Shown piece by piece: positions 25,451-35,196 of a stretch of 64,000 bases of DNA. Origin of the DNA: Ypsolopha sequella (lineage: Eukaryota > Arthropoda > Insecta > Lepidoptera > Ypsolophidae); NCBI GenBank assembly GCA_934047225.1, contig CAKOHE010000107.1, forward strand, positions 496,001 to 560,000. Direction: 5' to 3'. The notes below the pieces were generated by a model. It did no database searches. It had not been told where the DNA came from and saw nothing but the letters and a program-made list of their open reading frames with translations. Position 1 is the stretch's first letter; each line of letters begins with the position of its first letter. The position numbers and the translations under genes are program-made.

Positions 25451-25890
25451 CCTTACGATAGCTCAGTGGGTCGGGCCGTACTGCACTATAATAGATTGCC
25501 GGGTTGTGATTGATTGTAATTTTTTAACATGAAATTTTAATAATAAATATAAAAACTTTCCCTTTTATATTATTTACTGCTGCGGCTCGATTATACCACT
25601 ACCTTATTAGCAAACCCACCCGAGTTAAGTTATTCGGGGAGAATAAGAGGACAGCTCTCAAACAGGCACAACCAGGTAGCCCACAATGTCTAAGACCGTT
25701 ATAGCTGGGCGTTAAACAAAACAGACTGGTGACGGGCAGTGGTGTCACTAATGCGAGAGTTTTGGCACCGTGCTCACCAACCCGCCTGCCCAGCGTGTGA
25801 GTATGATGGGCATCACTTCCTCTTGGACCACCAAGAGAGGCGAAATCTTGGAAAGGCCTATGTCCAGCAATGTACGAAGACAGGCTGATG
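25451..25890 (+). repeat. SINE-like composite (tRNA-like head, 'GTCCAGCA' tail)
   Basis: GATAGCTCAGTGGGTCGGGC (25,457) resembles a tRNA-type A box, with a weak B box at CCGGGTTGTGATT. Further on are ACTGGTGACGGGCAGTGG, CTCACCAACCCGCCTGCCCA and GGAAAGGCCTATGTCCAGCA. The last part is shared with 41,885-42,230, and the 'ACTGGTGACGGGCAG' part with 62,566. The two halves may be separate insertions. Confidence 0.5.
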
Positions 25891-26520
25891 CATAGATTGA
25901 CTTCTGCTGATTGATTAACACATGGAATATGACATAATCATCAAATTTATTTGATGAATTGCAATGGTACAAACAAAATTCACATGAAATCATAGGCGTT
26001 TTTCACACAAATTTTAGCTAAACTGCTGGATTATGTAATAAGATAAAGTGCTTGCACACACCATTGATTGTTCTTATCGACCTAGAAACCAAATAAAAGT
26101 TACCAATACTGGTGAAAATGCTGAAAAAACTTGCATAAAACTTAGTAAATATTTTAGAGCGCATCTAAATAGGTGCAACCTAAATTTTCCTAATATTAGA
26201 GCTGTCAACCCAATTTAACGCTCTAATTTGTTGCTTCAGAATAACAAAAACGCTAAAAACCCTTAAGTTGAATTGCTTTAGTGCTGTCATCGTAAATTTA
26301 GTTACAATTTCAATTTGACGTTTCTAAACGCCAGCTTCAGAATACCTAAAAATTTTAAGTCATGGAAACTTAATTTTAGAGCACTTTTTATAAACGTCAG
26401 TTTAGGGCACTTGCTTCAGAATAGGGGTCATTGTGTTGTTAAATATGTGTGTGAATGTACAAAAAGTGTAATAAACAAATAAATAAAATAAGTCCCTAAT
26501 ACTACAAGTTTCTATTTCAG
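25891..26520. other. AT-rich spacer
   Basis: No repeat or gene recognised, apart from several AATAAA-rich segments near 26,470. The last bases (TTTCTATTTCAG) look like a splice acceptor for the next feature. Confidence 0.4.
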
Positions 26521-26552
26521 AGTTACAAGCTAAAATCGATGCCGTGAAATGA
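26521..26552 (+). CDS. Candidate terminal coding exon (plus strand)
   Basis: A good acceptor, TTTCTATTTCAG, is followed by 2 nt of a split codon and then LQAKIDAVK and TGA at 26,550. A consensus AATAAA lies at 26,613-26,618, about 60 bp downstream. If real, this is the end of a plus-strand host gene converging on the minus-strand gene whose stop is at 26,803. With only nine readable codons the call depends on the splice and polyadenylation signals. No upstream partner exon was found. Confidence 0.3.
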
Positions 26553-26802
26553 AAACATTTTCTATAATTTTACATGTGATTTGTATTTTATACTTCATGC
26601 TATTTATAACATAATAAATATTACCTTATTGCAAAACCATCTTGATTATTACTAAATATACGTTATTTACAGATAAATTATCTCTTAAACTAACTTAAAT
26701 AATACTCGTTTTAAAAGTGATATAACAAAGCTTCTACACCCATTACCCAAACAATTTAAAGCTCTACACGTATAAAAATAGAGTTGCAATTCGTCACCTA
26801 CT

Positions 26803-26887
26803 TTAGACAGTCTCCATATTGCAGTTCAAACTCGCCAGCTGAAGCTCCATCCTTTTCTTGAAACCTTCCACTAAAGTCTCCATTCGC
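26803..26887 (-). CDS. Host gene, terminal coding exon (unknown protein)
   Basis: On the minus strand the acceptor ATTATTTTGACAG precedes an 85-nt segment: 1 nt completing a split codon, then 27 codons (RMETLVEGFKKRMELQLASL, followed by NCNMETV) and TAA at 26,803-26,805. The split codon joins in frame with the exon at 27,845-27,904. The sequence is charged and amphipathic, probably helical. I do not recognise the family. The intron between the two exons (26,888-27,844) carries a 110-bp inverted repeat. Confidence 0.65.
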
Positions 26888-26935
26888 CTGTCAAAATAAT
26901 TATAATTATAATTTACTTTTATTAAAATGGTTTAT

Positions 26936-27046
26936 GGGCCCGGCATCAGTTGGAGTAATAATGGTGACAGGATGACAGATAATTCATATGTCATATGTTC
27001 ATATTCATAATGTCACCATTAAATTACTTCAACTGATCCTGGGCCC
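26936..27046. repeat. Foldback element or hairpin, 33-bp arms
   Basis: The left arm starts GGGCCCGGCATCAGTTGGAG and the right arm, reverse-complemented, GGGCCCAGGATCAGTTGAAG. Both continue into a shared 'TAAT..ATGGTGAC'. The loop is about 45 bp. Lies in the last intron of the minus-strand gene. Could be a small MITE or a source of hairpin RNA. Confidence 0.7.
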
Positions 27047-27477
27047 AGTGGGGCCCTAAATATATCTTGGACTCTATTGTGTTATCCTATATTAATTGTG
27101 TCTCATTTATGTGTATTTACCTATATAATTATATATAAAAAACAAAAGAAACAAGCTGATGAAGGCAATATATATATTTTTTTATTTTATTAATTATAGC
27201 AACTTAATTGAAAATAAAAGCATAATGCAACTGTAACATAATGTGAGACATTGGGACACAAGCGCGTGTTTTGTTCGTTTCGTAATAGTTTTGCAAGTGT
27301 CCCAAAGTCTAAGTATGTACATTTGCACACAATACTTTATTTACGACCATCGAAAATATCTTCTTTATAAATCGTCAATACATATAATAAAAAAGTAGAA
27401 CCCGGTGTTGAACATTGAAGAACAGTAATTATTAAATAAATAAATAATAAAAATAGAAAGGGAGTGACCAAAACACA

Positions 27478-27610
27478 CCAAAAGGGAAACAGAACACAAA
27501 TCTTCTGTCTGTCTGTCTGTTTGTTTATTCACGCACATCTCCGAAACTACTGAACGGATTTTCATGTCGTTTTCACAGGTGGACAAAGCTTAGTTTGGAT
27601 AAGATAAGGC
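27478..27610. repeat. Dispersed repeat fragment with CTGT microsatellite
   Basis: TTCTGTCTGTCTGTCTGTTT followed by ATCTCCGAAACTACTGAACG and GGATTTTCATG is of a kind common as scattered repeats in insect genomes. Intronic in the minus-strand gene. Confidence 0.4.
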
Positions 27611-27844
27611 TTTATTTATATAAATCAGGTGTAAATTTTTTTTGTCGTCGTATAAAGGTTTTTGGATTTTTTTATTCTTCTTTTAGAAGTTACATAGCAA
27701 ATGATAATTCCTGGCGATGAAGGTCTATAGGCGTCACGAACGATTGTTTAAAATTGATTTTGAAAAACTAGGGTGCGAATCGCATAAGTTATAAAAATTG
27801 TGACATCGCAATTTCCCAACTGAAGTGAAGTTAGAGTAACTTAC

Positions 27845-27904
27845 TTTTTATCATCGTCAGATTCTAAAGGTGGGTTTGCTGCTAATGCTTCCATTAGATG
27901 GTTT
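27845..27904 (-). CDS. Host gene, internal exon (unknown protein)
   Basis: The acceptor TTTTTGTTGTTACAG and donor GTAAGTTA bound exactly 60 nt on the minus strand: 1 nt, 19 codons (NHLMEALAANPPLESDDDK), 2 nt. Both split codons (AG|A and AA|G) join in frame with the exons at 29,074-29,120 and 26,803-26,887. This three-way phase agreement is the main evidence that these are exons. The acidic ESDDD run suggests a flexible linker. Function unknown. Confidence 0.65.
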
Positions 27905-28095
27905 CTGTAACAACAAAAATAACTGTTATTTTATCAGAAAAAACAGTGCTAGTCTCGCACATGTTTAAATTTGGAACGTTTATTTTAAATAAAATAAATT
28001 ATTAAATTGCTGAGAGGCGTCTTAATAATATGGTAATAGTCTTAACGTAATTCTTCACCTTCTTGTCCAATTTTATCATAATTGGCCTTTCTTGA

Positions 28096-28503
28096 GTTAA
28101 GGTCAAACGTCAGTTATTTAGCGCAAAGTGCATAACTTAACTTTGTTTTTCTTGTTAAGACATCAAAAGATTGAAAGACAATTTAGTCTGCGGCAATCGA
28201 CGCCAATAATTCAGTATGAGCATGGACGATTCGTCTATGGTATGAGTGAGGTTTATAAAGCACAATTAGTCATAATCTTTTCAAAACCAACTTAAAATGC
28301 AGTTTAACTTTGTTTGGATAAGACCATGACTAATTGTGCATTAAATTTCAAACTCATGCTTTATAAATCTGACTGATACTGAACTATTGGTGTCAATTGC
28401 CACATACCAAAAGGTTTTTCAATTTTTACGTCTAAAAAAGAAAAACAAAGGTAAGCTATGCACTTTACGCTTAGTGACGTTTTTAACCTTAAGCAACGGA
28501 CAA
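28096..28503. repeat. Long near-perfect palindrome (~400 bp, arms ~200 bp)
   Basis: The left half (from GTTAAGGTCAAACGTCAG) and the reverse complement of the right half (from CTTAAGGTTAAAAACGTCAC) match over nearly their whole length. Shared strings include AAAGTGCATA, CTTTGTTTTTCTT, GTGGCAATTGACACCAAT-type sequence and GACTAATTGTG. The centre is near 28,300 with only a few unpaired bases. No coding capacity and no terminal CA/TG or obvious target duplication. Lies in an intron of the minus-strand gene, so it would be transcribed as a hairpin. Either a foldback transposon or a hairpin-RNA locus. Confidence 0.8.
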
Positions 28504-29073
28504 CAAATCTTCGCTCTACGAGTTTCCATATTTTGAAGAACAGTTTTAACAGTTTCCCATCAATCAATATTTTGTAAATTAAATAAAATTAAATTTACCG
28601 TTTACAGATCGTTCACAGTTTATTTACCTCTAGGCTGATCGAAAATTATTCTTAGGTATTGGACTTAAACCAGTTGTCAGAGGTAAAATAACTGAACGGT
28701 CTGTATGATACTTTCTTTTTCGCTTCGGGTTATAGTAAACATTTCAATGAGTATAAAACATTAGTTTAAATTAATACTTTCAAAATTATAATGATTAACC
28801 GTTTTCCGTATACTAACTAAAAATACATTATCTTAATTAAACGTAGGTAATTTGAGCCCTGTTCCACACACACTACGCGTTTGGTAGAAAGAGATAGTTG
28901 TGAAATTCAGTCAGGCGAGCCTGCAATGCGTGCGAGTAAAGGAAGCTCGGCCCGTTACAAGAAATTCAAATTGTAATAGTATCAATTAACAAAAATAATA
29001 AGCAGCTCAGTATATTCTCAATCCTAGATTACTTGCCGTACCTAAGCACACGAAAACGAAATGTCCACCTTAC

Positions 29074-29120
29074 CTTCCCTCATCTCCGGGTGTTAGGTTT
29101 CCGTGCACATAGTCTGCTAT
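29074..29120 (-). CDS. Host gene, internal exon overlapping a Copia LTR
   Basis: The acceptor TTGTATTTATTTAG and donor GTAAGGTG bound 47 nt (15 codons, IADYVHGNLTPGDEG, then AG). The last split codon joins in frame with the next exon. However, the probable end of the Copia 3' LTR (CCTAACA, 29,091) falls inside this exon, so 30 of its 47 bases and its acceptor would come from the LTR. Either the LTR border is elsewhere, or the LTR has been exonised, or the insertion destroyed a larger original exon. Confidence 0.4.
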
Positions 29121-29261
29121 CTAAATAAATACAACAGTACAGGAGGTAATATCAGCAATGTATTCACATTGAGAGTTCTCTACAGAGTGTGTCACATAAG
29201 GACAAACCATAAACTAAAACAGGCAATAGATAATAATGTGATGTGCCAGTCATTACCAACA
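29091..29261 (-). mobile_element. Probable 3' LTR of the minus-strand Copia element (171 bp)
   Basis: On the minus strand it begins TGTTGGTAATGACTGG right after the purine tract TTGGGAGGAG (29,262-29,270) that follows the pol stop codon. The best end is AAACCTAACA, which matches the end of the other Copia LTR (AATCCTAACA at 22,838). No second LTR is available to confirm the length. Confidence 0.55.
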
Positions 29262-29278
29262 CTCCTCCCAACAACACA

Positions 29279-30300
29279 TTAGTTGATTCCGAGGCTGCTT
29301 CGCAATTTGAAGAGTCGTGGACCAGCTACTGCCTTTGTTAATAAATCTGCGTCCATGTTTTCCGTTGGACAATATTCGACTTCTAAGATTTTCTCTTGAA
29401 TGCAGTCTCTTATGAAATGCACTTTTAAGTCGATGTGCTTCGACTTCGAAGTCACCATAAAATTTTTGCTTAGCTTCAGGGCAGCTTGATTATCGTTCTG
29501 GATGACTATTCTTTGGTAGATCATCCCTAAGTCTTTGTATAATCCTTTTAGGTGGATGGCCTCTTTTGCTGCTTCAGTTAAAGCAATGTATTCTGCCTCT
29601 GCTGTCGATAGAGCGATGCTTTTCTGCTTTCTGCCCATCCAGCTTACTGCTGTTCCTGCATATTTGAAACAGTAGCCAGAAAATGACTTTCTGTCTAGCT
29701 TGCATGCGCCCCAATCTGCGTCAGCCATTCCATACAAGGCATTTCCAGTTTTCTTGAAAGTTCAGCCAACACTCCTTGTTCCTTTAGAGTAACGTAGTAC
29801 TCTCTTTGCGCACTTGAAGTGTTCTTCGCTATTACAGTCATTAAACTGAGACAGGTAACTAACGGCAAACATTATATCCGGCCTCGTCGCCACTGCTAAG
29901 TACATCAATGTACCAATTATGTATGTTTTTGTAGGGGATATCTTTTCTCTCCCCAGCTTCGCTTTTCTGTAGCGTAAGGCCTGGCTCCATGGGTGTAGAT
30001 GTGGACTTACAGTCTTCCATGTTGAACCTTTTGAGGGTGTCTTCAATGAACTTATCTTGGTTCAGTTTGATTCCATCCTTTGTATAAGTCACATCTATTC
30101 CAATTAGACGTTCTGGTCTTTTCAGATCCTTTAGTTCGAACTTCTTGTTTAGCAGGTCCCTAATCTCCTTAACTTTCTGAGGACACGAGTAGGCAATCAG
30201 CAAGTCGTCGACATAGATGGCGAGGATTATCGTTACACCTCCTTTCGCCAGAATGTAAACACATGGATCATAGCTTGATGCCACAAATCCTAAAGCTTTC
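29279..30300 (-). pseudogene. Copia pol: partial RT and RNase H, frameshifted
   Basis: On the minus strand the RT begins only at ALGFVASSYDPCVYILAKGG. It shows AIYVDDLLIAYS (YVDD box), shifts frame near 29,990, then [20 protein letters not shown], stops near 29,763, and continues with RNase H: MADADWGACKLDRKSFSGY, ALSTAEAEYIALTEAAKEAI, QNDNQAALKLS, KSKHIDLKVHFIRD and DADLLTKAVAG, with TAG at 29,279. The N-terminal half of the RT is missing: the integrase tail is joined directly to this segment at about 30,300. At least two frameshifts or stops plus the deletion make it inactive. Confidence 0.92.
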
Positions 30301-31858
30301 AGTTCTGTGTCGAGTTTTGGGTTTTTTCTTCTTCTTTTTGTTCATTTTTGTTATATTGATGTTCTTTTCTTTTTCAGAACTCTGCGGGTGTACCTGTTTT
30401 TCTCCGTCTATTAGGTTTTTATAGTCCTCGTCTTTGTTTTCTTCAAAGAACATCTTTTCTATTACTTTTATATCCCTGTTAATAACCACATTGTTTTCTT
30501 CCGGTATGAATAGTCTAAAAGCTTTGGCCGTCGTCGAGTATCCGACGAATAATCCCTCTTTCGTCTTTTGTGTCAGTTTTCGTCGTCTATTTTTTTTTAA
30601 GATGAAGGTTTTTCTGCCGAAAACATGGAGGTGGTTTCCGGATGGTGTGCGGTCGAGGTATCTTTTGAAAGGTATTTCTCCTTTGAGAGCTTTTGACGGG
30701 CTTCTATTTATCAGGTAGTTTGCAGTACTAACTGCTTCGGCCCATAGTATTTTGGGTGCGTTTACTTCTATCAGCAAGCATCTGGCTTTATCCAGCAAGG
30801 ATCTATTTTTTCTCTCGCTGATGCCATTTTGTTGTGGCGTGTATGTTGCCGTCAACCTTCTGTGGATTCCATGCGTTTTGAGAAAATCATTGAACTCTTT
30901 GTTTCGGTATTCTGTTCCGTTGTCCAATTGAAGTGCTTTTATCTTCCTGTTGTGCAAGGTTTCCACTTCAGATTTATATTCCTTGAACTTGTCAAGTACC
31001 TCGCTCTTTTTCTTTAGGAAGTATAGATGGCAGTAACGTGTGTGATCGTCAATGAATGTTACGTAATATTTTGACTCTGCTAAAGTCTCGCATTCAAAAG
31101 GTCCACACACATCACTATGTATTATTTCTAGCGGTTCCTCTGTATTTTCGTGTGATGGAAATGGTGATTGGGTCATTTTGCCTTTGATGCATGTTTCGCA
31201 AGTTTCCATTTTACCTTGCAAGTCCAGACCGTACATTAGCTCCTCTTTCGCCAACTTCACCAAGTCCTTTTCATTTATGTGGCCGAGTTTTCGATGCCAT
31301 TCCATAATATCTTTGTTTTTATTTTGCACGATATTTGCAGAGTTGTTGTTGACTTTATTGTCAATGTCAAAATCTAGGAAGTAGAGTCCATTTTTTCTTT
31401 GTGCTGTCAGTGTCATGTCACCTTCTTTGTCTACGATGTAGGCCTTATCTTTCTCGAATATGACCTTCTTTCCTTTATCGGTTATTTTCCCGACTGACAG
31501 AAGGTTCGTTGACAACTCGGGAACAAGCAAGCTGTCCTTTATATCGATCGATCCATGATTGTTGATGATGCGGACATTTCCTTTTCCTTCGATTTGACTT
31601 GTGTGATGATTTGATGCCAACTTTAGAGTGCCTCTTTCGGGGTTCAGATTTGAGAACATCGTTTTGTCTCCACACATGTGCGACGAACAGCCGTTATCTA
31701 GACACCAAACTTTTTCTGATGTTGTTGATGATACGCTATTCAGGCAGACGTTGAGGTTGCTGTTCTCAACCGTTTTTCCTTTGCTTTTCTTATTACTCCA
31801 ACATGCTTCGGTAGTGTGGCCTGACTTTTTGCACTTTTTGCAGTATTTGCACTTTTTC
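30268..31858 (-). pseudogene. Copia gag zinc knuckle, protease and integrase (5' end replaced by satellite)
   Basis: On the minus strand the first readable residues are a CCHC zinc knuckle, CKKCKKSGHTTEAC, followed by a protease active-site region (WCLDNGCSSHMCGDKTMF, with Asn for the usual Ser/Thr after the catalytic Asp) and a long open frame. The integrase shows the zinc-binding HRKLGH...CETCIKGK pattern and a DD-E core: HSDVCGPFE, then QLDNGTEYRNKEF, then TPQQNGISERKNRSLLDKAR. A lysine run precedes the join to the RT remnant at ~30,300. All sequence N-terminal to the knuckle is missing because the 18-bp satellite starts about two codons before it. Confidence 0.92.
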
Positions 31859-33575
31859 CTACTAAGTGTAAGCTTCCTACTGAGTGTAAGCTTCCTACTG
31901 AGTGTAAGCTTCCTACTGAGTGTAAGCTTCCTACTGACTGTAAGCTTCCTACTGAGTGTAAGCTTCCTACTGAGTGTAAGCTTCCTACTGAGTGTAAGCT
32001 TCCTACTGACTGTAAGCTTCCTACTGACTGTAAGCTTCCTACTGAGTGTAAGCTTCCTACTGAGTGTAAGCTTCCTACTGAGTGTAAGTTTCCTACTGAG
32101 TGTAAGCTTCCTACTGAGTGTAAGCTTCCTACTGATTGTAAGCTTCCTACTGAGTGTAAGCTTCCTACTGAGTGTAAGCTTCCTACTGAGTGTAAGCTTC
32201 CTACTGAGTGTAAGCTTCCTACTGAGTGTAAGCTTCCTACTGAGTGTAAGCTTCCTACTGACTGTAAGCTTCCTACTGAGTGTAAGATTCCTACTGAGTG
32301 TAAGCTTCCTACTGACTGTAAGCTTCCTACTGAGTGTAAGATTCCTACTGAGTGTAAGCTTCCTACTGAGTGTAAGCTTCCTACTGACTGTAAGCTTCCT
32401 ACTGAGTGTAAGATTCCTACTGACTGTAAGCTTCCTACTGAGTGTAAGATTCCTACTGAGTGTAAGCTTCCTACTGAGTGTAAGCTTCCTACTGAGTGTA
32501 AGCTTCCTACTGACTGTAAGCTTCCTACTGAGTGTAAGATTCCTACTGAGTGTAAGCTTCCTACTGAGTGTAAGCTTCCTACTGAGTGTAAGCTTCCTAC
32601 TGACTGTAAGTTTCCTACTGAGTGTAAGCTTCGTACTGAGTGTAAGCTTCCTACTGAGTGTAAGCTTCCTACTGAGTGTAAGTTTCCTACTGAGTGTAAG
32701 CTTCCTACTGAGTGTAAGCTTCCTACTGAGTGTAAGCTTCCTACTGAGTGTAAGTTTCCTACTGAGTGTAAGCTTCCTACTGAGTGTAAGTTTCCTACTG
32801 AGTGTAAGTTTCCTACTGAGTGAAAGCTTCCTACTGAGTGTAAGCTTCCTACTGACTGTAAGTTTCCTACTGAGTGTAAGCTTCCTACTGAGTGTAAGCT
32901 TCCTACTGAGTGTAAGCTTCCTACTGAGTGTAAGCTTCCTACTGACTGTAAGTTTCCTACTGAGTGAAAGCTTCCTACTGAGTGTAAGCTTCCTACTGAC
33001 TGTAAGTTTCCTACTGAGTGTAAGCTTCCTACTGACTGTAAGTTTCCTACTGAGTGTAAGCTTCCTACTGAGTGTAAGCTTCCTACTGAGTGTAAGCTTC
33101 CTACTGAGTGTAAGCTTCCTACTGACTGTAAGTTTCCTACTGAGTGTAAGCTTCCTACTGAGTGTAAGCTTCCTACTGAGTGTAAGCTTCCTACTGAGTG
33201 TAAGCTTCCTACTGAGTGTAAGCTTCCTACTGAGTGTAAGCTTCCTACTGAGCGTAAGCTTCCTACTGACTGTAAGCTTCCTACTGAGTGAAAGCTTCCT
33301 ACTGAGTGTAAGCTTCCTACAAAGTGTAAGCTTCCTACTGAGTGTAAGCTTCCTACTGAGTGTAAGTTTCCTACTGAGTGTAAGCTTCCTACTGAGTGAA
33401 AGCTTCCTACTGAGTGTAAGCTTCCTACTGACTGTAAGCTTCCTACTGAGTTAAAGTTTCCTACTGAGTGTAAGCTTCCTACTGACTGTAAGCTTCCTAC
33501 TGAGTGTAAACTTCCTACTGACTGTAAGCTTCCTACTGAGTGTAAGTTTCCTACTGAGTGTAAGCTTTCTACTGG
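31858..33575. repeat. 18-bp minisatellite, array 2 (about 95 units)
   Basis: Same unit and orientation as the array at 15,230-16,871. It shows more point variants here (AAGTTTCC, AAGATTCC, GTGAAAGC), the GACTG variant is also present, and there are no 17-bp units. The HindIII site is therefore lost more often. The left edge lies within the coding sequence of the Copia zinc-knuckle region and the right edge runs straight into the 43-bp satellite. A plus-strand frame with a LLSVSF six-residue repeat is open for most of it, but this is only the unit read in one frame. Confidence 0.97.
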
Positions 33576-33579
33576 AAGT

Positions 33580-34805
33580 GTGTTTTAATACTTTATGAAA
33601 ATGTCACATAAAGATGACAGGAGTGTTTTAATACTTTATGAAACTGTCACATAAAGATGACAGGAGTGTTTTAATACTTTATGAAACTGTCACATTAAGA
33701 TGACAGGAGTGTTTTAATACTTTATAAAACTGTCACATAAAGATGACAGGAGTGTTTTAATACTTTATGAAACTGTCACATTAAGATGACAGGAGTGTTT
33801 TAATACTTTATAAAACTGTCACATAAAGATGACAGGAGTGTTTTAATACTTTATGAAACTGTCACATCAAGATGACAGGAGTGTTTTAATACTTTATGAA
33901 ACTGTCACATAAAGATGACAGGAGTGTTTTAATACTTTATGAAACTGTCACATAAAGATGACAGGAGTGTTTTAATACTTTATGAAACTGTCACATAAAG
34001 ATGACAGGAGTGTTTTAATACTTTATAAAACTGTCACATAAAGATGACAGGAGTGTTTTAATACTTTATGAAACTGTCACATAAAGATGACAGGAGTGTT
34101 TTAATACTTTATGAAACTGTCACATAAAGATGACAGGAGTGTTTTAATACTTTATGAAACTGTCACATAAAGATGACAGGAGTGTTTTAATACTTTATGA
34201 AACTGTCACATAAAGATGACAGGAGTGTTTTAATACTTTATGAAACTGTCACATAAAGATGACAGGAGTGTTTTAATACTTTATGAAACTGTCACATAAA
34301 GATGACAGGATTGTTTTAATACTTTATGAAACTGTCACATAAAGATGACAGGAGTGTTTTAATACTTAATGAAAATGTCACATAAAGATGACAGGAGTGT
34401 TTTAATACTTTATGAAACTGTCACATAAAGATGACAGGAGTGTTTTAATACTTTATGAAACTGTCACATTAAGATGACAGGAGTGTTTTAATACTTTATA
34501 AAACTGTCACATAAAGATGACAGGAGTGTTTTAATACTTTATGAAACTGTCACATCAAGATGACAGGAGTGTTTTAATACTTTATGAAACTGTCACATAA
34601 AGATGACAGGAGTGTTTTAATACTTTATGAAACTGTCACATAAAGATGACAGGAGTGTTTTAATACTTTATGAAACTGTCACATAAAGATGACAGGAGTG
34701 TTTTAATACTTTATGAAACTGTCACATAAAGATGACAGGAGTGTTTTAATACTTTATAAAACTGTCACATTAAGATGATAGGAGTGTTTTAATACTTTAT
34801 GAAAG
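33580..34805. repeat. 43-bp minisatellite (about 28 units) with built-in hairpin
   Basis: Each unit has GTGTTTTAATACTTTATGAA followed by a 20-nt block CTGTCACATAAAGATGACAG, in which CTGTCA and TGACAG are inverted repeats around an 8-nt loop. Period measured from GTGTTTTAATA at 33,580 and 33,623. Variants: TTATAAAAC, CATTAAGA, CATCAAGA. Two near-identical blocks with the order TTAAGA, TATAAAA, TCAAGA (about 33,690-33,880 and 34,465-34,590) point to a block duplication. Confidence 0.96.
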
Positions 34806-35196
34806 TATCTTGTTATTAAGGTAAGAAAGTATCTTGAGATTTAGGTGTCAGCGCCCTCCCTATGGTTGACCTTAGCTTATGGACAACAATGTAGACTTTA
34901 CAAGATAAAGTGCTCAACATTTAATTTTATACAAGAATAGATAATATTATCAAATGAATTAAATTAATAAGGTGCATTGTTACATTAAATTATCAAAATA
35001 CAAAAACATGGTTAATTATATTGAATAACATGCAGTGTTAGTATTTGTTGTGATAGGTGTGTGCATGCGAGAGGGTGTGTGTGAGGGTATGAGGGTATGT
35101 GTGAGTGAGTGAGGGTGTATATGCGTATGAGAAATGAATTAAAAAAGTACTGAAGAAGAGGAGAACAAAGTTGTGTTATAGCTGAGTACGAGTTGA
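34806..35196 (-). other. 3' region of the adjacent LINE
   Basis: Between the stop codon of the LINE ORF2 (35,197) and the 43-bp satellite. Contains a GT/GA-rich low-complexity stretch (35,050-35,120) and a repeated AAAGTATCTTG motif at 34,803 and 34,826. The exact LINE 3' end was not found; no poly-A tail is obvious. Confidence 0.5.

Noticed and set aside
31628..33454. Plus-strand frame of 608 codons with LLSVSF repeats resembling a membrane protein
   Set aside because: The start lies in antisense Copia sequence and the rest is the 18-bp satellite. The hydrophobic repeat is a translation artefact.
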